Part shown: in pieces, positions 37,195 to 45,239 of the stretch
Numbering within the stretch: position 1 is the stretch's first letter
Layout of the letters: each line of letters opens with the position of its first letter
Notes under the pieces: model-generated
Seen by the model: only the letters and a program-made list of their open reading frames with translations
Database searches by the model: none
What the model was told of the DNA's origin: nothing
Made by a program: the position numbers and the translations under genes
From: Bacteriovoracaceae bacterium
GTDB lineage: Bacteria; Bdellovibrionota; Bacteriovoracia; Bacteriovoracales; Bacteriovoracaceae
Length of the DNA stretch: 62,434 bases
Direction: 5' to 3'
NCBI GenBank assembly: GCA_016784965.1
Contig: JADHTQ010000004.1
Coordinates: 81,990-144,423, forward strand

Positions 37195-37203
37195 GGTTGA
37201 CGA
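37195..37203. repeat. Subterminal inverted repeat GGTTGACGA, left copy
   Basis: GGTTGACGA begins 42 bases from the left end; its exact complement TCGTCAACC (40092-40100) begins 45 bases from the right end. The symmetrical placement suggests internal transposase-binding sites. Confidence 0.7.
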
Positions 37204-37224
37204 ACTTAGCCTCAATTTGCCACC

Positions 37225-37248
37225 GCCCATCCAGGTTGGTGGATGGGC
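37225..37248. repeat. Perfect 9-bp hairpin in the transposon left end
   Basis: GCCCATCCA and TGGATGGGC are separated by the 6-base loop GGTTGG. There is no T-run on either side, so it is not a standard terminator. It may be a structural site of the element or may block transcription from or into the element. Confidence 0.55.
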
Positions 37249-37404
37249 AAACCTTAGCATCCTGTTTCGGGCCGAATCAAAGTTCGGGTCAATATGGGCA
37301 TCAAGCTATTAAGATATTTTTTTGTAGAAAAATGACGCTCTCATTTCGATTTTAAGCCATTTTTTTTTACTGCCCCATATTTTGGTATGGATAAAAACAA
37401 AATA

Positions 37405-38760
37405 TTAAGAACAGTTTTTATCTTCAATGACAGGCAAAGATAATCTGGCCGCTTGATTATTTCGGTTCTTAAATTTAAATCTCAGCTCACCATCTTTTTC
37501 ATATGGAGTAACTATTTCAGATTTTTCTGGAATAAATGTTTTGTTACTAAATAACTCCTGCGCAGGAGTTCTACCTTCTAAATATTCATGTGGCATTTTA
37601 TAATTATATTCATCTTCAAACTTATTAATCTCTTCAACGAGCTGAGTGATATTTCGATGTCTCTCAAATTTTGTGATGTAGTTTTTCAAAGTTCGGTGAA
37701 TCCGCTCATGGGCACCATTGAACTGGCCATAGTAAACGGGGTTATTAAGCAAGTATATCGAAAATTCTCTCAAGCTGTCACTGCATTCAGTTCGAAACTC
37801 AGGACCATTGTCAGCTTTAATAATTGTTGGCCGGCCATGTTTAATAAAAAGTTCTTTGAGATGATCCATGACAAGTTCTGTTGATGTTTCCAGAAGAAGA
37901 GCAGTCTTAAATAAAAACCGAGAGTGACAATCTGAAACAGTTAATAATTGCAACTGATAATTTGCAGTTTTAATAATGCTGGTAAAATCGACGGTCCAAG
38001 CATTAGTTCCAGTGGCAAAACACCATCTCTTTTTTATGCGCTCTTTTTCTATGTCTGACTTAGTAAGATACATTTTTCTAATCTTCTGAATGGTAGGCAG
38101 TGAGATATAGTACGATCTCTCAGCAGAGAAACGTAGATGTTTATGGTATTGGTAGTCTGTCCAGTGGGGATATCGAATAAATAATGCAACCAAGTACTTC
38201 TTCACACTTAATGAGATTTTGTTACCAAAGTTTTTGGGCCGAGTGGTCTTATCATGTAAACCACTGAAGCCATTCTCTCTGAAGCGATCTTCCCAACCTA
38301 AGATTGTCCCCATGGATCGCCCTATTGCTTTCCCAAACTCTTTTTTTATTCCACCAAACTGAAGATATTTTCTAAGTAGCGTCAGTAGCTGGAATTTTTG
38401 ATATGCTTTGAAACGAGTCAATTTCAAGGCCGGAAAGATCCGCCCCACATGCTCCTTAAAACATGTAAGGATATATATTTGCGCTGAATATAAAACAAGT
38501 TGTAGCTGTAGCCTCTTGATGAGCCCATCCTTTCGTTTCAACTCATCTTGATGGGAAAGCTCTCGATCAATATTAAGCTGAGCAATGAGCGCCTCATTAT
38601 CATAACCAAGTAGATATTCTTCTGCTTTGGCGAGCCTCTTTCTCACTGCTTCTTTTGAAATCCCCAGCGAGTCACCCAGTTTTTGATAGCTTAGCTGAGC
38701 ATTGGAAAAATAGTTAATAAAAAGTTGGATATTAGGATGAAACTTATCTATTGTAAGCAA
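37405..38760 (-). CDS. DDE transposase B of the element (rve integrase core)
   Basis: I place the start at TTG 38760, because AAGGAG lies 5 bases upstream; the GTG at 38766 overlaps that site. The protein has about 451 residues. The N-terminal helix-turn-helix region includes LSYQKLGDSLGISKEAVRKR, and a second DNA-binding segment is near EFGKAIGRSMGTILGWEDRF. The rve catalytic core has Asp258 (WTVDFTSI), Asp317 (IKADNGPEF) and Glu352 (GAHERIHRT), a canonical DD35E spacing. A C-terminal beta segment (KDGELRFKFKNRN) follows. All catalytic residues are present. It is clearly different from transposase A, so the two are not a recent duplication. Its start lies inside a long RNA hairpin. Confidence 0.88.
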   Translation of the reverse strand: MLTIDKFHPNIQLFINYFSNAQLSYQKLGDSLGISKEAVRKRLAKAEEYLLGYDNEALIAQLNIDRELSHQDELKRKDGLIKRLQLQLVLYSAQIYILTCFKEHVGRIFPALKLTRFKAYQKFQLLTLLRKYLQFGGIKKEFGKAIGRSMGTILGWEDRFRENGFSGLHDKTTRPKNFGNKISLSVKKYLVALFIRYPHWTDYQYHKHLRFSAERSYYISLPTIQKIRKMYLTKSDIEKERIKKRWCFATGTNAWTVDFTSIIKTANYQLQLLTVSDCHSRFLFKTALLLETSTELVMDHLKELFIKHGRPTIIKADNGPEFRTECSDSLREFSIYLLNNPVYYGQFNGAHERIHRTLKNYITKFERHRNITQLVEEINKFEDEYNYKMPHEYLEGRTPAQELFSNKTFIPEKSEIVTPYEKDGELRFKFKNRNNQAARLSLPVIEDKNCS

Positions 38761-38833
38761 TGCCACTCCTTCTTTTGCTGATAATTTTTTGTTTGGTAAC
38801 TAAATATTAATCTACAAGCTAAAGAGTGGCATT
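38759..38833 (-). promoter_or_regulatory. RNA hairpin masking the start of transposase B
   Basis: On the leftward transcript, AATGCCACTCTTT (38833-38821) can pair over 13 bases (one G-U) with AAGGAGTGGCATT (38771-38759). The second arm contains the ribosome site and the start codon of transposase B. The first arm begins 11 bases after the transposase A stop, so a ribosome ending there could partly open the stem. This suggests translational coupling, or silencing of read-through transcripts. Confidence 0.55.
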
Positions 38834-38844
38834 TTTAATTTTAA

Positions 38845-40059
38845 TTAATGAATAGGTTTTGGTGCCATCAGATTGATCTCTTTGAATAACTGATTATTGA
38901 GATGGATAGTAATATTGCCGGCCAGCTCTTGCAATCGAATATCTTGTCCTAGAAATTTACCAATCAAATATAGTTTTGAATCCTCACCAATAGCAAACGA
39001 TTCATCCTTCTCTTCTATCTCATTCTTAGGTTTTTTAAAATCTTGTAAATATTTTTTCACCGACTCGATCACTTTAAAGTAACGATCTGATGGGGTGAAG
39101 CCATCATGTGCAGAGTGAGGACGAGCATAGTTATAATGTTCAATAAATCGAGCAATTTTTTCAATCGCTTGCTCCTGAGATATAAAAAATTCCTTATCAA
39201 TTGACTCTCGATGGATCGTTTTGTGGAACCGCTCAATCTTACCACAGGTTTGAGGATGGTGACTTCTGGCCTTAGCGTGTTGGATTTTGAGCTTCTTTAG
39301 TATTTTTTCAAATTGAGTAACGCCTTTCCAGTGCTTGAACTGCGCCCCCTGGTCTGTCAGGATCTCTTTGGGGGTGCCATGCTTCATTAGTCCTCCCCGT
39401 AGTACCTCAAGGACATTTGAAGCGGTCTGCTCTTTGAATAGCCCCCAGTTTACAATGTAGCGACTGCAATCATCCAGCGCCGAGATTAGGTACACCTTGT
39501 GTTGGTCGCGAATATAGAAACTCATTATATCCATCTGCCACATATCGTTAGGATTTGGGCGAGCAAACCGCTCCCACTCCCCAAGCTCTGCCTCTACAGT
39601 TTTCTCTAACATTTTATCTTTATCACCTTTTACATAATAACTATTCTCCGCATATCCGGCATCACCATCACAGAGCTTATTCTTTTTGAAAATTTTCCTA
39701 ACGGTTGCTGCCGACAGATCAATTGATTCAAATCTTTTCAAATGATCGCTTAAAGATTTTGCTCCCATCTCGGATCTATCTTTTTTTATTGCAATTATTT
39801 TATCAATTATCCATTGAGAAGTTTTTTTAGGAGAATGGTTTGGCCTTGAGGGTTTAGGGGTAAGTCCTTCGATGCCAAATTTTTCATAATTTTCAATCCA
39901 TTGTCTAACAGTAGGATCTGGCATATTAAATTCTCTACAGGCAGCATTAACATTGCCAATTTCTTTAGCTCTTAGAACAACTTTTAGCTTTTTGTCAGGT
40001 GAATAACGGGTCTTTTTACGCGTATTTTTAATTTTGATACTAGAAATTTGATCAGACAT
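38845..40059 (-). CDS. DDE transposase A of the element (IS481/IS3-like)
   Basis: The start is ATG 40059 (MSDQISS), behind GGAGG, giving 404 residues. The N-terminus has a helix-turn-helix (NVNAACREFNMPDPTVRQWI) and a second, HTH_29-like one (GAKSLSDHLKRFESIDLSAA, then TVRKIFKK). The rve core has Asp177 (WQMDIMSF), Asp236 (LTDQGAQF) and Glu276 (GKIERFHKT), followed by HYNYARPHSAHDGFTPSDRY, a typical IS481/IS3 motif. The D-E spacing is 40. All catalytic residues are present, so it is probably active. It lies nearest the right end of the element. Confidence 0.9.
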   Translation of the reverse strand: MSDQISSIKIKNTRKKTRYSPDKKLKVVLRAKEIGNVNAACREFNMPDPTVRQWIENYEKFGIEGLTPKPSRPNHSPKKTSQWIIDKIIAIKKDRSEMGAKSLSDHLKRFESIDLSAATVRKIFKKNKLCDGDAGYAENSYYVKGDKDKMLEKTVEAELGEWERFARPNPNDMWQMDIMSFYIRDQHKVYLISALDDCSRYIVNWGLFKEQTASNVLEVLRGGLMKHGTPKEILTDQGAQFKHWKGVTQFEKILKKLKIQHAKARSHHPQTCGKIERFHKTIHRESIDKEFFISQEQAIEKIARFIEHYNYARPHSAHDGFTPSDRYFKVIESVKKYLQDFKKPKNEIEEKDESFAIGEDSKLYLIGKFLGQDIRLQELAGNITIHLNNQLFKEINLMAPKPIH

Positions 40060-40144
40060 AGGTCCTCCAGTTAACAAGATTTATAAAAAAATCGTCAACC
40101 AGCGAGGGCCCTCACGGCGACCTCTAACCTATAGCATCATTACA

Positions 40145-40783
40145 CCTAATGATATTATCGCGTAATGATTTTTCAGCAACCCCCTGGTAGTATGGATTAT
40201 CCCAAACAAATGCTGTCATTATCCTGTTAGTGATCTGATCCACTTCACCATCTTGCAATGGATTAAACCTGGTATCTGTTGGGTAGTAATTTGAAAAGAT
40301 GTAACATTTTTTTTGGTAATGAGCACAAAGCTCCTTAAAATGCAGTAGCGATTCAAGATTACCTTTGGGATCTATGAATATTATTGGCACCCCCTTTTTA
40401 AGATCGCGTTGAAATAGAAGATTTAGACAGTTCGTTTTTCCAAAGCCAGCAGCTCCAATTAAAATATTGTGCAAAGAAGAATTGATACTATTTAGTTTTA
40501 AAACCTTTTTGTTTGTCACAGAGTATCCTAAATCAGACTCAGCAGTAGTTGATTGTTTAGATGTCAGCTCTTTTTCATCAATGTTGGTATGCTTGACTTT
40601 AAATAAGCGAGGAAATACTTTAATAAGCTGAGATATAACTAGATCGCCCATCCTGACAAATAACCACTTGAGGATACTTTCAAATGTCACAAGTATAAAC
40701 TTTATTACATCTTCTAGGAATTCTGAGACAACCATGATTGGCACCTCTAAAAGTCCCTGAGGTTCATTTTTATTCTTCTGCAT
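40145..40783 (-). pseudogene. VirD4/TraD-type coupling protein, N-terminal part
   Basis: This is the 5' third of the coupling-protein gene. I place the start at ATG 40783 (MQKNKNEP), after GGGGGTG and overlapping the preceding lipoprotein gene by 14 bases. It holds hydrophobic helices within residues 12-60, Walker A GAAGFGKT at 110-117 and VPIIFIDPKGNLESLLHF. The frame then meets the transposon after codon 213 (NIIR) and stops six codons inside it (TAG at 40126-40124). The fragment lacks Walker B and the all-alpha domain contacts, so it should be inactive. Rejoined to 36143-37153 it gives 547 residues, a normal size for this family. Confidence 0.85.
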
Positions 40784-41333
40784 TTGCACCCCCAAAGTTT
40801 TCAAAAGTCTGCTCTATGATTGTAAATTCTGGAATGTAGATAGTTTTATTGTCTTTGAGGTTGATATATCTCTCCTGTACCTTGTGCTCTATTAAAACTG
40901 GTTTATTCATCACTTTTTTCAATTTTTCGGGAAGATTTCCAGTTGGAACGTGATACTTTTTGTATGCTTCCAGTTTTGCTTCAATGCTTATCCTGCTATT
41001 GCCGAGATCCAAATCCATAAGATTGAATTTCCCAATATCGTTTTTAGGCAAAATCATCTGCTTTAATTTTCTATTTTCGGGATGATCGCCATAAAAATAT
41101 TTTCCTGCGTATGCACCGCCAATTCCACCGAGTGCTGCACCTAGACCTCCTCCTAATAAACTATTGGCCACTTCGTTTGTTTTTCCTTCTGGACTAAGCT
41201 TTTTACCAACGATTGCTCCGACACTTGCGCCCAGAAAACCGCCGACAATTCCGCCATAGGTCATAGATCTTTTCAAGCTTGAGCAGGAGGATAGGAAAAT
41301 TAAAATAAGAAAAATTTTAATTATTGGTAACAT
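40770..41333 (-). CDS. Lipoprotein with glycine-zipper, transfer operon
   Basis: The 187-residue protein has a signal peptide with lipobox LSSCSS (Cys about 17). Two glycine-zipper membrane segments follow: GGIVGGFLGASVGAIVGKKL and LLGGGLGAALGGIGGAYAGK. The C-terminal half is soluble (KLEAYKKYHVPTGNLPEKLK). Glycine-zipper lipoproteins occur in secretion and transfer operons, where they may reach the outer membrane like VirB7/TraV or act in surface exclusion like TraT. Position after the VirB10-like gene, with overlapping ends, ties it to the transfer apparatus. The precise role is inferred. Confidence 0.65.
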   Translation of the reverse strand: MLPIIKIFLILIFLSSCSSLKRSMTYGGIVGGFLGASVGAIVGKKLSPEGKTNEVANSLLGGGLGAALGGIGGAYAGKYFYGDHPENRKLKQMILPKNDIGKFNLMDLDLGNSRISIEAKLEAYKKYHVPTGNLPEKLKKVMNKPVLIEHKVQERYINLKDNKTIYIPEFTIIEQTFENFGGANAEE

Positions 41334-42096
41334 TGGTAAACCTCCTATTGAAATAGATCAAGACTTTTACTCCGGCATTTATGACCACTACAGGTTCCTT
41401 GGTTTTCATTTCCTCCTTTAAAATATCCACACCTGTATCAGCTCCACCTATTAGTCCTTGAAGGATTTGATTTTTTACATTTGCTTTTGTAATGCTTCCT
41501 AAATTTGTAGCGACTCTAGTTTGTGAAACTGAGAGAATCCCTTTTGAGATATCAGCAGCAAGCATCCCAGCAATGTAGGCCTCTTTACCTTCAAAATATT
41601 CACCTTTTATTCCGCTTGATCCATCAGTGTTTAATAAAGAGGCACTAACTTCATACTCGATGTTGTCTTTAATCATTAAGTTGCATGAACTCACCACCCT
41701 TTTATGTTTTGTGGTCCCTATACAGCTAAAGAGTGTTCCCTTGGCCAGTTTTTGTCTTGGAAGAATGGAGACCAGCATTGGTGATTCTAAGTTTGTCGAA
41801 ACCACGGAGTTTAATAGAGTACCTTTAAATATTGTTCCTGTAGGGTAGCTCAATGTGTTGTCTATAATTACGGGTAGGGCCGAACGAACTTTTAGAATCT
41901 CCTTTATCTCCTCATTTTGATCTGAGATCTTCCCTAACAATAGATTTTCAATACCCTTTTTTACCTCTCTAACAATTGACTTTTTTGTTGGAATAAATTT
42001 TTTTCTATGTGCATACCTCTTGTTTGTTGGAAGAAAATTGACCTCTCCACCCAATACAATTGTTGGAAGCAAGAAGATAATTAGTAGTTTTCCCAT
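41317..42096 (-). CDS. VirB10/TraB/TrbI-like channel protein
   Basis: The 259-residue protein has an N-terminal hydrophobic segment (LLIIFLLPTIVLGG) and a C-terminal beta domain of the VirB10 type: YPTGTIFKGTLLNSVVSTNL, SPMLVSILPRQKLAKGTLFS, a paired-cysteine strand (SCIG...SSCNLMI), GIKGEYFEGKEAYIAGMLAA and VVVINAGVKVLIYFNRRF. VirB10 spans both membranes and gates the channel. It is shorter than usual and lacks the long proline-rich periplasmic spacer, so it may be a reduced variant. It follows the VirB9-like gene by 8 bases, the normal order. Confidence 0.7.
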   Translation of the reverse strand: MGKLLIIFLLPTIVLGGEVNFLPTNKRYAHRKKFIPTKKSIVREVKKGIENLLLGKISDQNEEIKEILKVRSALPVIIDNTLSYPTGTIFKGTLLNSVVSTNLESPMLVSILPRQKLAKGTLFSCIGTTKHKRVVSSCNLMIKDNIEYEVSASLLNTDGSSGIKGEYFEGKEAYIAGMLAADISKGILSVSQTRVATNLGSITKANVKNQILQGLIGGADTGVDILKEEMKTKEPVVVINAGVKVLIYFNRRFTNVTNN

Positions 42097-42104
42097 AACA
42101 ATCC

Positions 42105-42581
42105 TTAGTGATAAATTCGTCTGCCTTGGTAAATTATCGGGGCACCTTTGTTTAGGTACCTGTGATTTTTGCCATCTATCCTTTGCTGATTAACGGTGAC
42201 TGAAGTTTCCAATTTGTTTTCAAATAGAGTTGAGGAGTTCCCCTCAAGCACTCTAAAATTGTCATTTTCAACAATAACTCGATGATTGCTGTCTATCTTC
42301 CCGTTTGAAACTTGGATGAAATCGTGGGCATTATGTTCGGTACTTTGTAGATAGAAGTTGTATTGTCCTTTGCTAGTTAAAATTAGTAAGTTTGAATAGA
42401 TGCTTTGCCCCAAAGGTTTAATCACTACAGTTTTGTCATTGTTGGCCTTTTTGATAAACAGATCACTTTTTTTCCCTCCATAGATGATAGTTGTCACGGG
42501 ATCTACAAAAGTAACTACTGTGGCCAATTTTAAGCTGATAAATATCGTGGCAATAGCATTTGGTATCATCGAAAAGATCAT
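42105..42581 (-). CDS. VirB9/TraK/TrbG-like protein
   Basis: The 158-residue protein has a signal-like N-terminus. A VirB9-like pattern follows: FVDPVTTIIYGGKKSDLFIK, then KTVVIKPLGQSIYSNLLILT and KGQYNFYLQST. These match the N-terminal domain of VirB9/TrbG/TraK, which builds the outer-membrane core together with VirB10 and VirB7. The usual C-terminal OMC domain seems short (RVLEGNSSTLFENKLETSVT, then ends). It overlaps the upstream gene by four bases. The assignment rests on these motifs and on position directly before the VirB10-like gene. Confidence 0.62.
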   Translation of the reverse strand: MIFSMIPNAIATIFISLKLATVVTFVDPVTTIIYGGKKSDLFIKKANNDKTVVIKPLGQSIYSNLLILTSKGQYNFYLQSTEHNAHDFIQVSNGKIDSNHRVIVENDNFRVLEGNSSTLFENKLETSVTVNQQRIDGKNHRYLNKGAPIIYQGRRIYH

Positions 42582-43048
42582 AAGTAGTCCTCCATCTCTT
42601 TAGTCGTTTCAATTTCTTGGATTTCTGAGATCACAAAATCAAAAAGATAGTTTGGGCCTTGATCCAACGTGACCTTAAAGGCCCTCAGACCTATTTGATC
42701 TTGCACAATGATTTTGCAATGTTCTTTTTTGGTATAAATATGAATTAGTTTTTTTACTTCAATATCGCTACCATGAAAATCATCACTTTTTAGATAACGA
42801 TAGGTATCCTCATGCATAAATTCTTGTATGGGGTCACCGTCAAAAATTGATTTAAGACCAAAATAACAAACCTTACTCATCAACCCATCTTTATCAATGA
42901 AAGGAAGGTTTTTTAAGTTATATGATCTGTATTCAATACGCAAAAATCCTACTATTGTCACCGTCAATAAGATGATCAATAAAAGGGTGAGGCCCTTATG
43001 GTTATTTTGTGAGTACCACTCCTTGATTTTATATCGTATCAACTTCAT
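42578..43048 (-). CDS. Bitopic inner-membrane protein, VirB8/TraE-position
   Basis: The 156-residue protein starts at ATG 43048, preceded by AAGGAGC. A short cytoplasmic end leads into one TM helix (LTLLLIILLTVTIVGFL, about 20-36). A periplasmic domain of 110 residues follows with FDGDPIQEFMHEDTYRYLKS, EHCKIIVQDQIGLRAFKVTL and NYLFDFVISEIQEIE. This layout, small with a single TM and an NTF2-like periplasmic part, and its position between VirB6- and VirB9-like genes fit VirB8/TraE. I see no diagnostic motif, so the call leans on gene order. Confidence 0.5.
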   Translation of the reverse strand: MKLIRYKIKEWYSQNNHKGLTLLLIILLTVTIVGFLRIEYRSYNLKNLPFIDKDGLMSKVCYFGLKSIFDGDPIQEFMHEDTYRYLKSDDFHGSDIEVKKLIHIYTKKEHCKIIVQDQIGLRAFKVTLDQGPNYLFDFVISEIQEIETTKEMEDYL

Positions 43049-43051
43049 GTG

Positions 43052-44515
43052 TCATTGCTCCTTATGGTCCTGCTCAAATTCAGGAAAGTCTGATTTACTT
43101 TTTACTATCTTTTTGAGCTTTGAATATTTTTTAGGATCATTGATCCATAATTGATCTTCACCGTGACCACATATCTTTAAAGCGTTTTTTGCAGTCGTTT
43201 TGTTTGTCTGAGATACATCTTTTACACCATTGTTGATATCATGGACGTAAGACCTAGCATCATACCACTGCTGCTCTGACATCCCTCTATGGGAAGAATC
43301 ATCTGATCCATTTTGCATATCGTTGGATTCCCTTAACTTTTTTAAATACATATTTTGGGCGTTTTCAGAGTTACTTTTACTGGGATTATAATTTTGTAGA
43401 AATTCAGAGTGTCCGAGTGTTAAATCACCTAATCCTTTATTGGTCAGGAGATTCCCAACCATTTGCTTTTGTTTATTTATGTTTCGATTTTTTATGGGGT
43501 TAGCGACAGCATCGAGTCCTAACGCTGCTGTTTGGGCCAAATTTGTTGAACCTTTAAATGGATTTGAAAATAGTCCTTGCCTAGCAATAGTTTCAGCAGT
43601 ACTTGGAAATTCATCTTTGATTGCACTTCCGGTATGTGAAAGACCATCTTTTAATTTTTTTCCTCCCCATCCACCGGCCGATGCAAGTTTCCCCGCAAAA
43701 ACAGTTGTGCCTCCAAAGAGTAAGGCCTGGGTTCCCATTTTTCCTAATGCCTCTCCCATAGATGCAATTCCGCTACCATCGATGATCTTTTGGGAGATAA
43801 CAGGGGTAAATAAGAGAAAAACTCCGATTGCTACCATTAGCAACAGTTCATCAATGGACTTACCCGAACTTCTATTGAATCCATCGTATATCGCACCTAA
43901 AAAAATCAGGGAAACACTAACGATCCAAGGCATAAGGATACACCAAATAGTACTTCTCATTGCTGCTCCGACGGCCTTTTTACCAAAACTAAAGATATGG
44001 ATCAGAGAAATAATGCCTACAAATGCATAGGAAAAATGGTAGACTCCTGAATAGATAAATCTTAAAAAGAGCAGGCATAGCCTGACTATGGCCCAAAGGA
44101 TACCTGAAACAAAATCATTTTGTAGAAACTTTGCTTCTTTTATCACCCATCGTTCAATTTTTGAAAACCAACCACCATTTTTTTTCCCATTAACTCTTTT
44201 ATGCTTATTTTCTAGTCTTGAGAGCTTCATAAAGATATTTTTTGAGTATCTTGGTGAACTTAAAAATTCCTCTGCCAAATCGAAGCTACTATTAACTGCT
44301 GCTACATGAAATTGCAGATAAAAGCTAAGCATCAAAAGGGAGAAAATCATTCTTTTGGTAGTGTCAAAAAATTGCATGTCGGTTAGAAAATCCGTTATGA
44401 TCGACCAGATAAAAATCGGTGTCACCAAGTATAAAGCATATTTACTCAGCTCCTTTGCTGCTATGGCAATTACTGGAACCTCTATCAAGAGTGTTTCTCT
44501 TAGTAAATTTGTCAT
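43052..44515 (-). CDS. VirB6/TrbL-like polytopic membrane protein
   Basis: I take ATG 44515 (MTNLLRE), with AAAGGTGG upstream, giving 487 residues. At least five or six TM helices lie in residues 15-260 (ALYLVTPIFIWSIITDFL, IFSLLMLSFYLQFHVAA, GILWAIVRLCLLFLRFIYSG, ILMPWIVSVSLIFLGAI, LLLMVAIGVFLLFTPVI). A glycine-rich segment (GGTTVFAGKLASAGGWGGKK) and a long soluble Asn/Ser-rich tail follow. VirB6/TrbL/TraG-type proteins form the inner-membrane part of the channel. The central region and the order after the VirB5-like gene support this. Confidence 0.72.
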   Translation of the reverse strand: MTNLLRETLLIEVPVIAIAAKELSKYALYLVTPIFIWSIITDFLTDMQFFDTTKRMIFSLLMLSFYLQFHVAAVNSSFDLAEEFLSSPRYSKNIFMKLSRLENKHKRVNGKKNGGWFSKIERWVIKEAKFLQNDFVSGILWAIVRLCLLFLRFIYSGVYHFSYAFVGIISLIHIFSFGKKAVGAAMRSTIWCILMPWIVSVSLIFLGAIYDGFNRSSGKSIDELLLMVAIGVFLLFTPVISQKIIDGSGIASMGEALGKMGTQALLFGGTTVFAGKLASAGGWGGKKLKDGLSHTGSAIKDEFPSTAETIARQGLFSNPFKGSTNLAQTAALGLDAVANPIKNRNINKQKQMVGNLLTNKGLGDLTLGHSEFLQNYNPSKSNSENAQNMYLKKLRESNDMQNGSDDSSHRGMSEQQWYDARSYVHDINNGVKDVSQTNKTTAKNALKICGHGEDQLWINDPKKYSKLKKIVKSKSDFPEFEQDHKEQ

Positions 44516-44516
44516 A

Positions 44517-45239
44517 TTAACGACCACCTTTTCTAAAAGGAATATTTGTTTTCTTAGGATTCACAGCTATGTAATCTGCTAACTCTTTTGTATATCCCTC
44601 CATTCCGTAGAAGTTTTCCCACTTGCGGTTTTTGGCCAAAAGCAAGGCATCCTTTTTAATTTGCTTGTTATTGGATGCTATTAACTGTTCTTTGATATCC
44701 AGAAGGTTATTGTTGGTATTAATTTGCTCACTCAAAGTAATTGCATTGGTTTTAGCGTTGGCCAAAGATATATCTTTTTGAGATGAAGTTGAGGGGATAG
44801 CAGCTCTTCTTACGGCCAGTCCTTTTTTATTGGCGTTTCTTCTTCTATCTTTCCTGTTGTTTGTAGTAACCGCATTATTTCTTATTTTTTCTCTTTCCAG
44901 GGATCTTACAAACTCTTTGGTATCTTGAATCGTTCCTTTTAACCTTTTGACTTCATCAACTAATGATTCCAGATCAGTTACATCGAGTTCTTTTAGAGCT
45001 ATGATTTCTTCTGCGTGATATTGAATCTGTTCGGCCAAGTCGACTTTCTCATTAATCGCATTTGATACCGTAGTGAACTGTTGGGTAACCTTCTTCTGAG
45101 CATTTAAAAGCTCGGTTAATTCGGCCAATTGACTTGCTGTAGTACTAACCAAGTTAGCAAGTAAAATTGAATCTTGAGGCATAAATGATGCCAGACCAGA
45201 TGAAGTTGAAATGATGAATATAATAAAAAAACTAAGCAT
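44517..45239 (-). CDS. VirB5/TrbJ-like secreted coiled-coil protein
   Basis: The 240-residue protein has a signal peptide (MLSFFIIFIISTSSGLASF). Long amphipathic helices follow: LVSTTASQLAELTELLNAQK, EEIIALKELDVTDLESLVDE and SLANAKTNAITLSEQINTNN, with a basic centre (NNRKDRRRNANKKG). VirB5/TrbJ proteins are helical periplasmic or pilus-tip proteins placed just after VirB4 and before VirB6, exactly as here. It overlaps the VirB4-like gene by eight bases. The family call is by shape and order. Confidence 0.62.
   Translation of the reverse strand: MLSFFIIFIISTSSGLASFMPQDSILLANLVSTTASQLAELTELLNAQKKVTQQFTTVSNAINEKVDLAEQIQYHAEEIIALKELDVTDLESLVDEVKRLKGTIQDTKEFVRSLEREKIRNNAVTTNNRKDRRRNANKKGLAVRRAAIPSTSSQKDISLANAKTNAITLSEQINTNNNLLDIKEQLIASNNKQIKKDALLLAKNRKWENFYGMEGYTKELADYIAVNPKKTNIPFRKGGR

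Larger units (their letters stand above)
37154..40144 (-). mobile_element. 2991-bp insertion element with two different DDE transposases
   Basis: The ends are TGTAGTGTAAATATACC (37154-37170) and, inverted, TGTAATGATGCTATAGG (40144-40128), sharing 10 of 17 positions including TGTA. A 6-bp CCTAAT duplication flanks it. A 9-bp exact inverted repeat, GGTTGACGA, lies about 41-44 bp inside each end (37195-37203 and 40092-40100), so the ends are bound as one unit. Two rve-type transposase genes, both leftward and both intact, fill it. Each end also holds a strong palindrome (37225-37248; 40104-40113). TGT...ACA ends fit the IS481/IS3/retroviral-integrase superfamily. A nested pair of ISs is the alternative, but no internal duplication with matching ends was convincing. 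Confidence 0.88.

Noticed and set aside
37302-38821. CAAGCTA at 37302-37308 and 38815-38821 as target duplication of a nested IS around transposase B
   Set aside because: A 7-bp match is expected by chance in AT-rich spacers of this size. The adjacent ends do not match each other, and the hairpin spans the supposed junction.
43440-44030. 196-codon plus-strand frame within the VirB6-like gene
   Set aside because: Antisense of membrane-helix codons; no start signal, and it conflicts with a well-supported gene.
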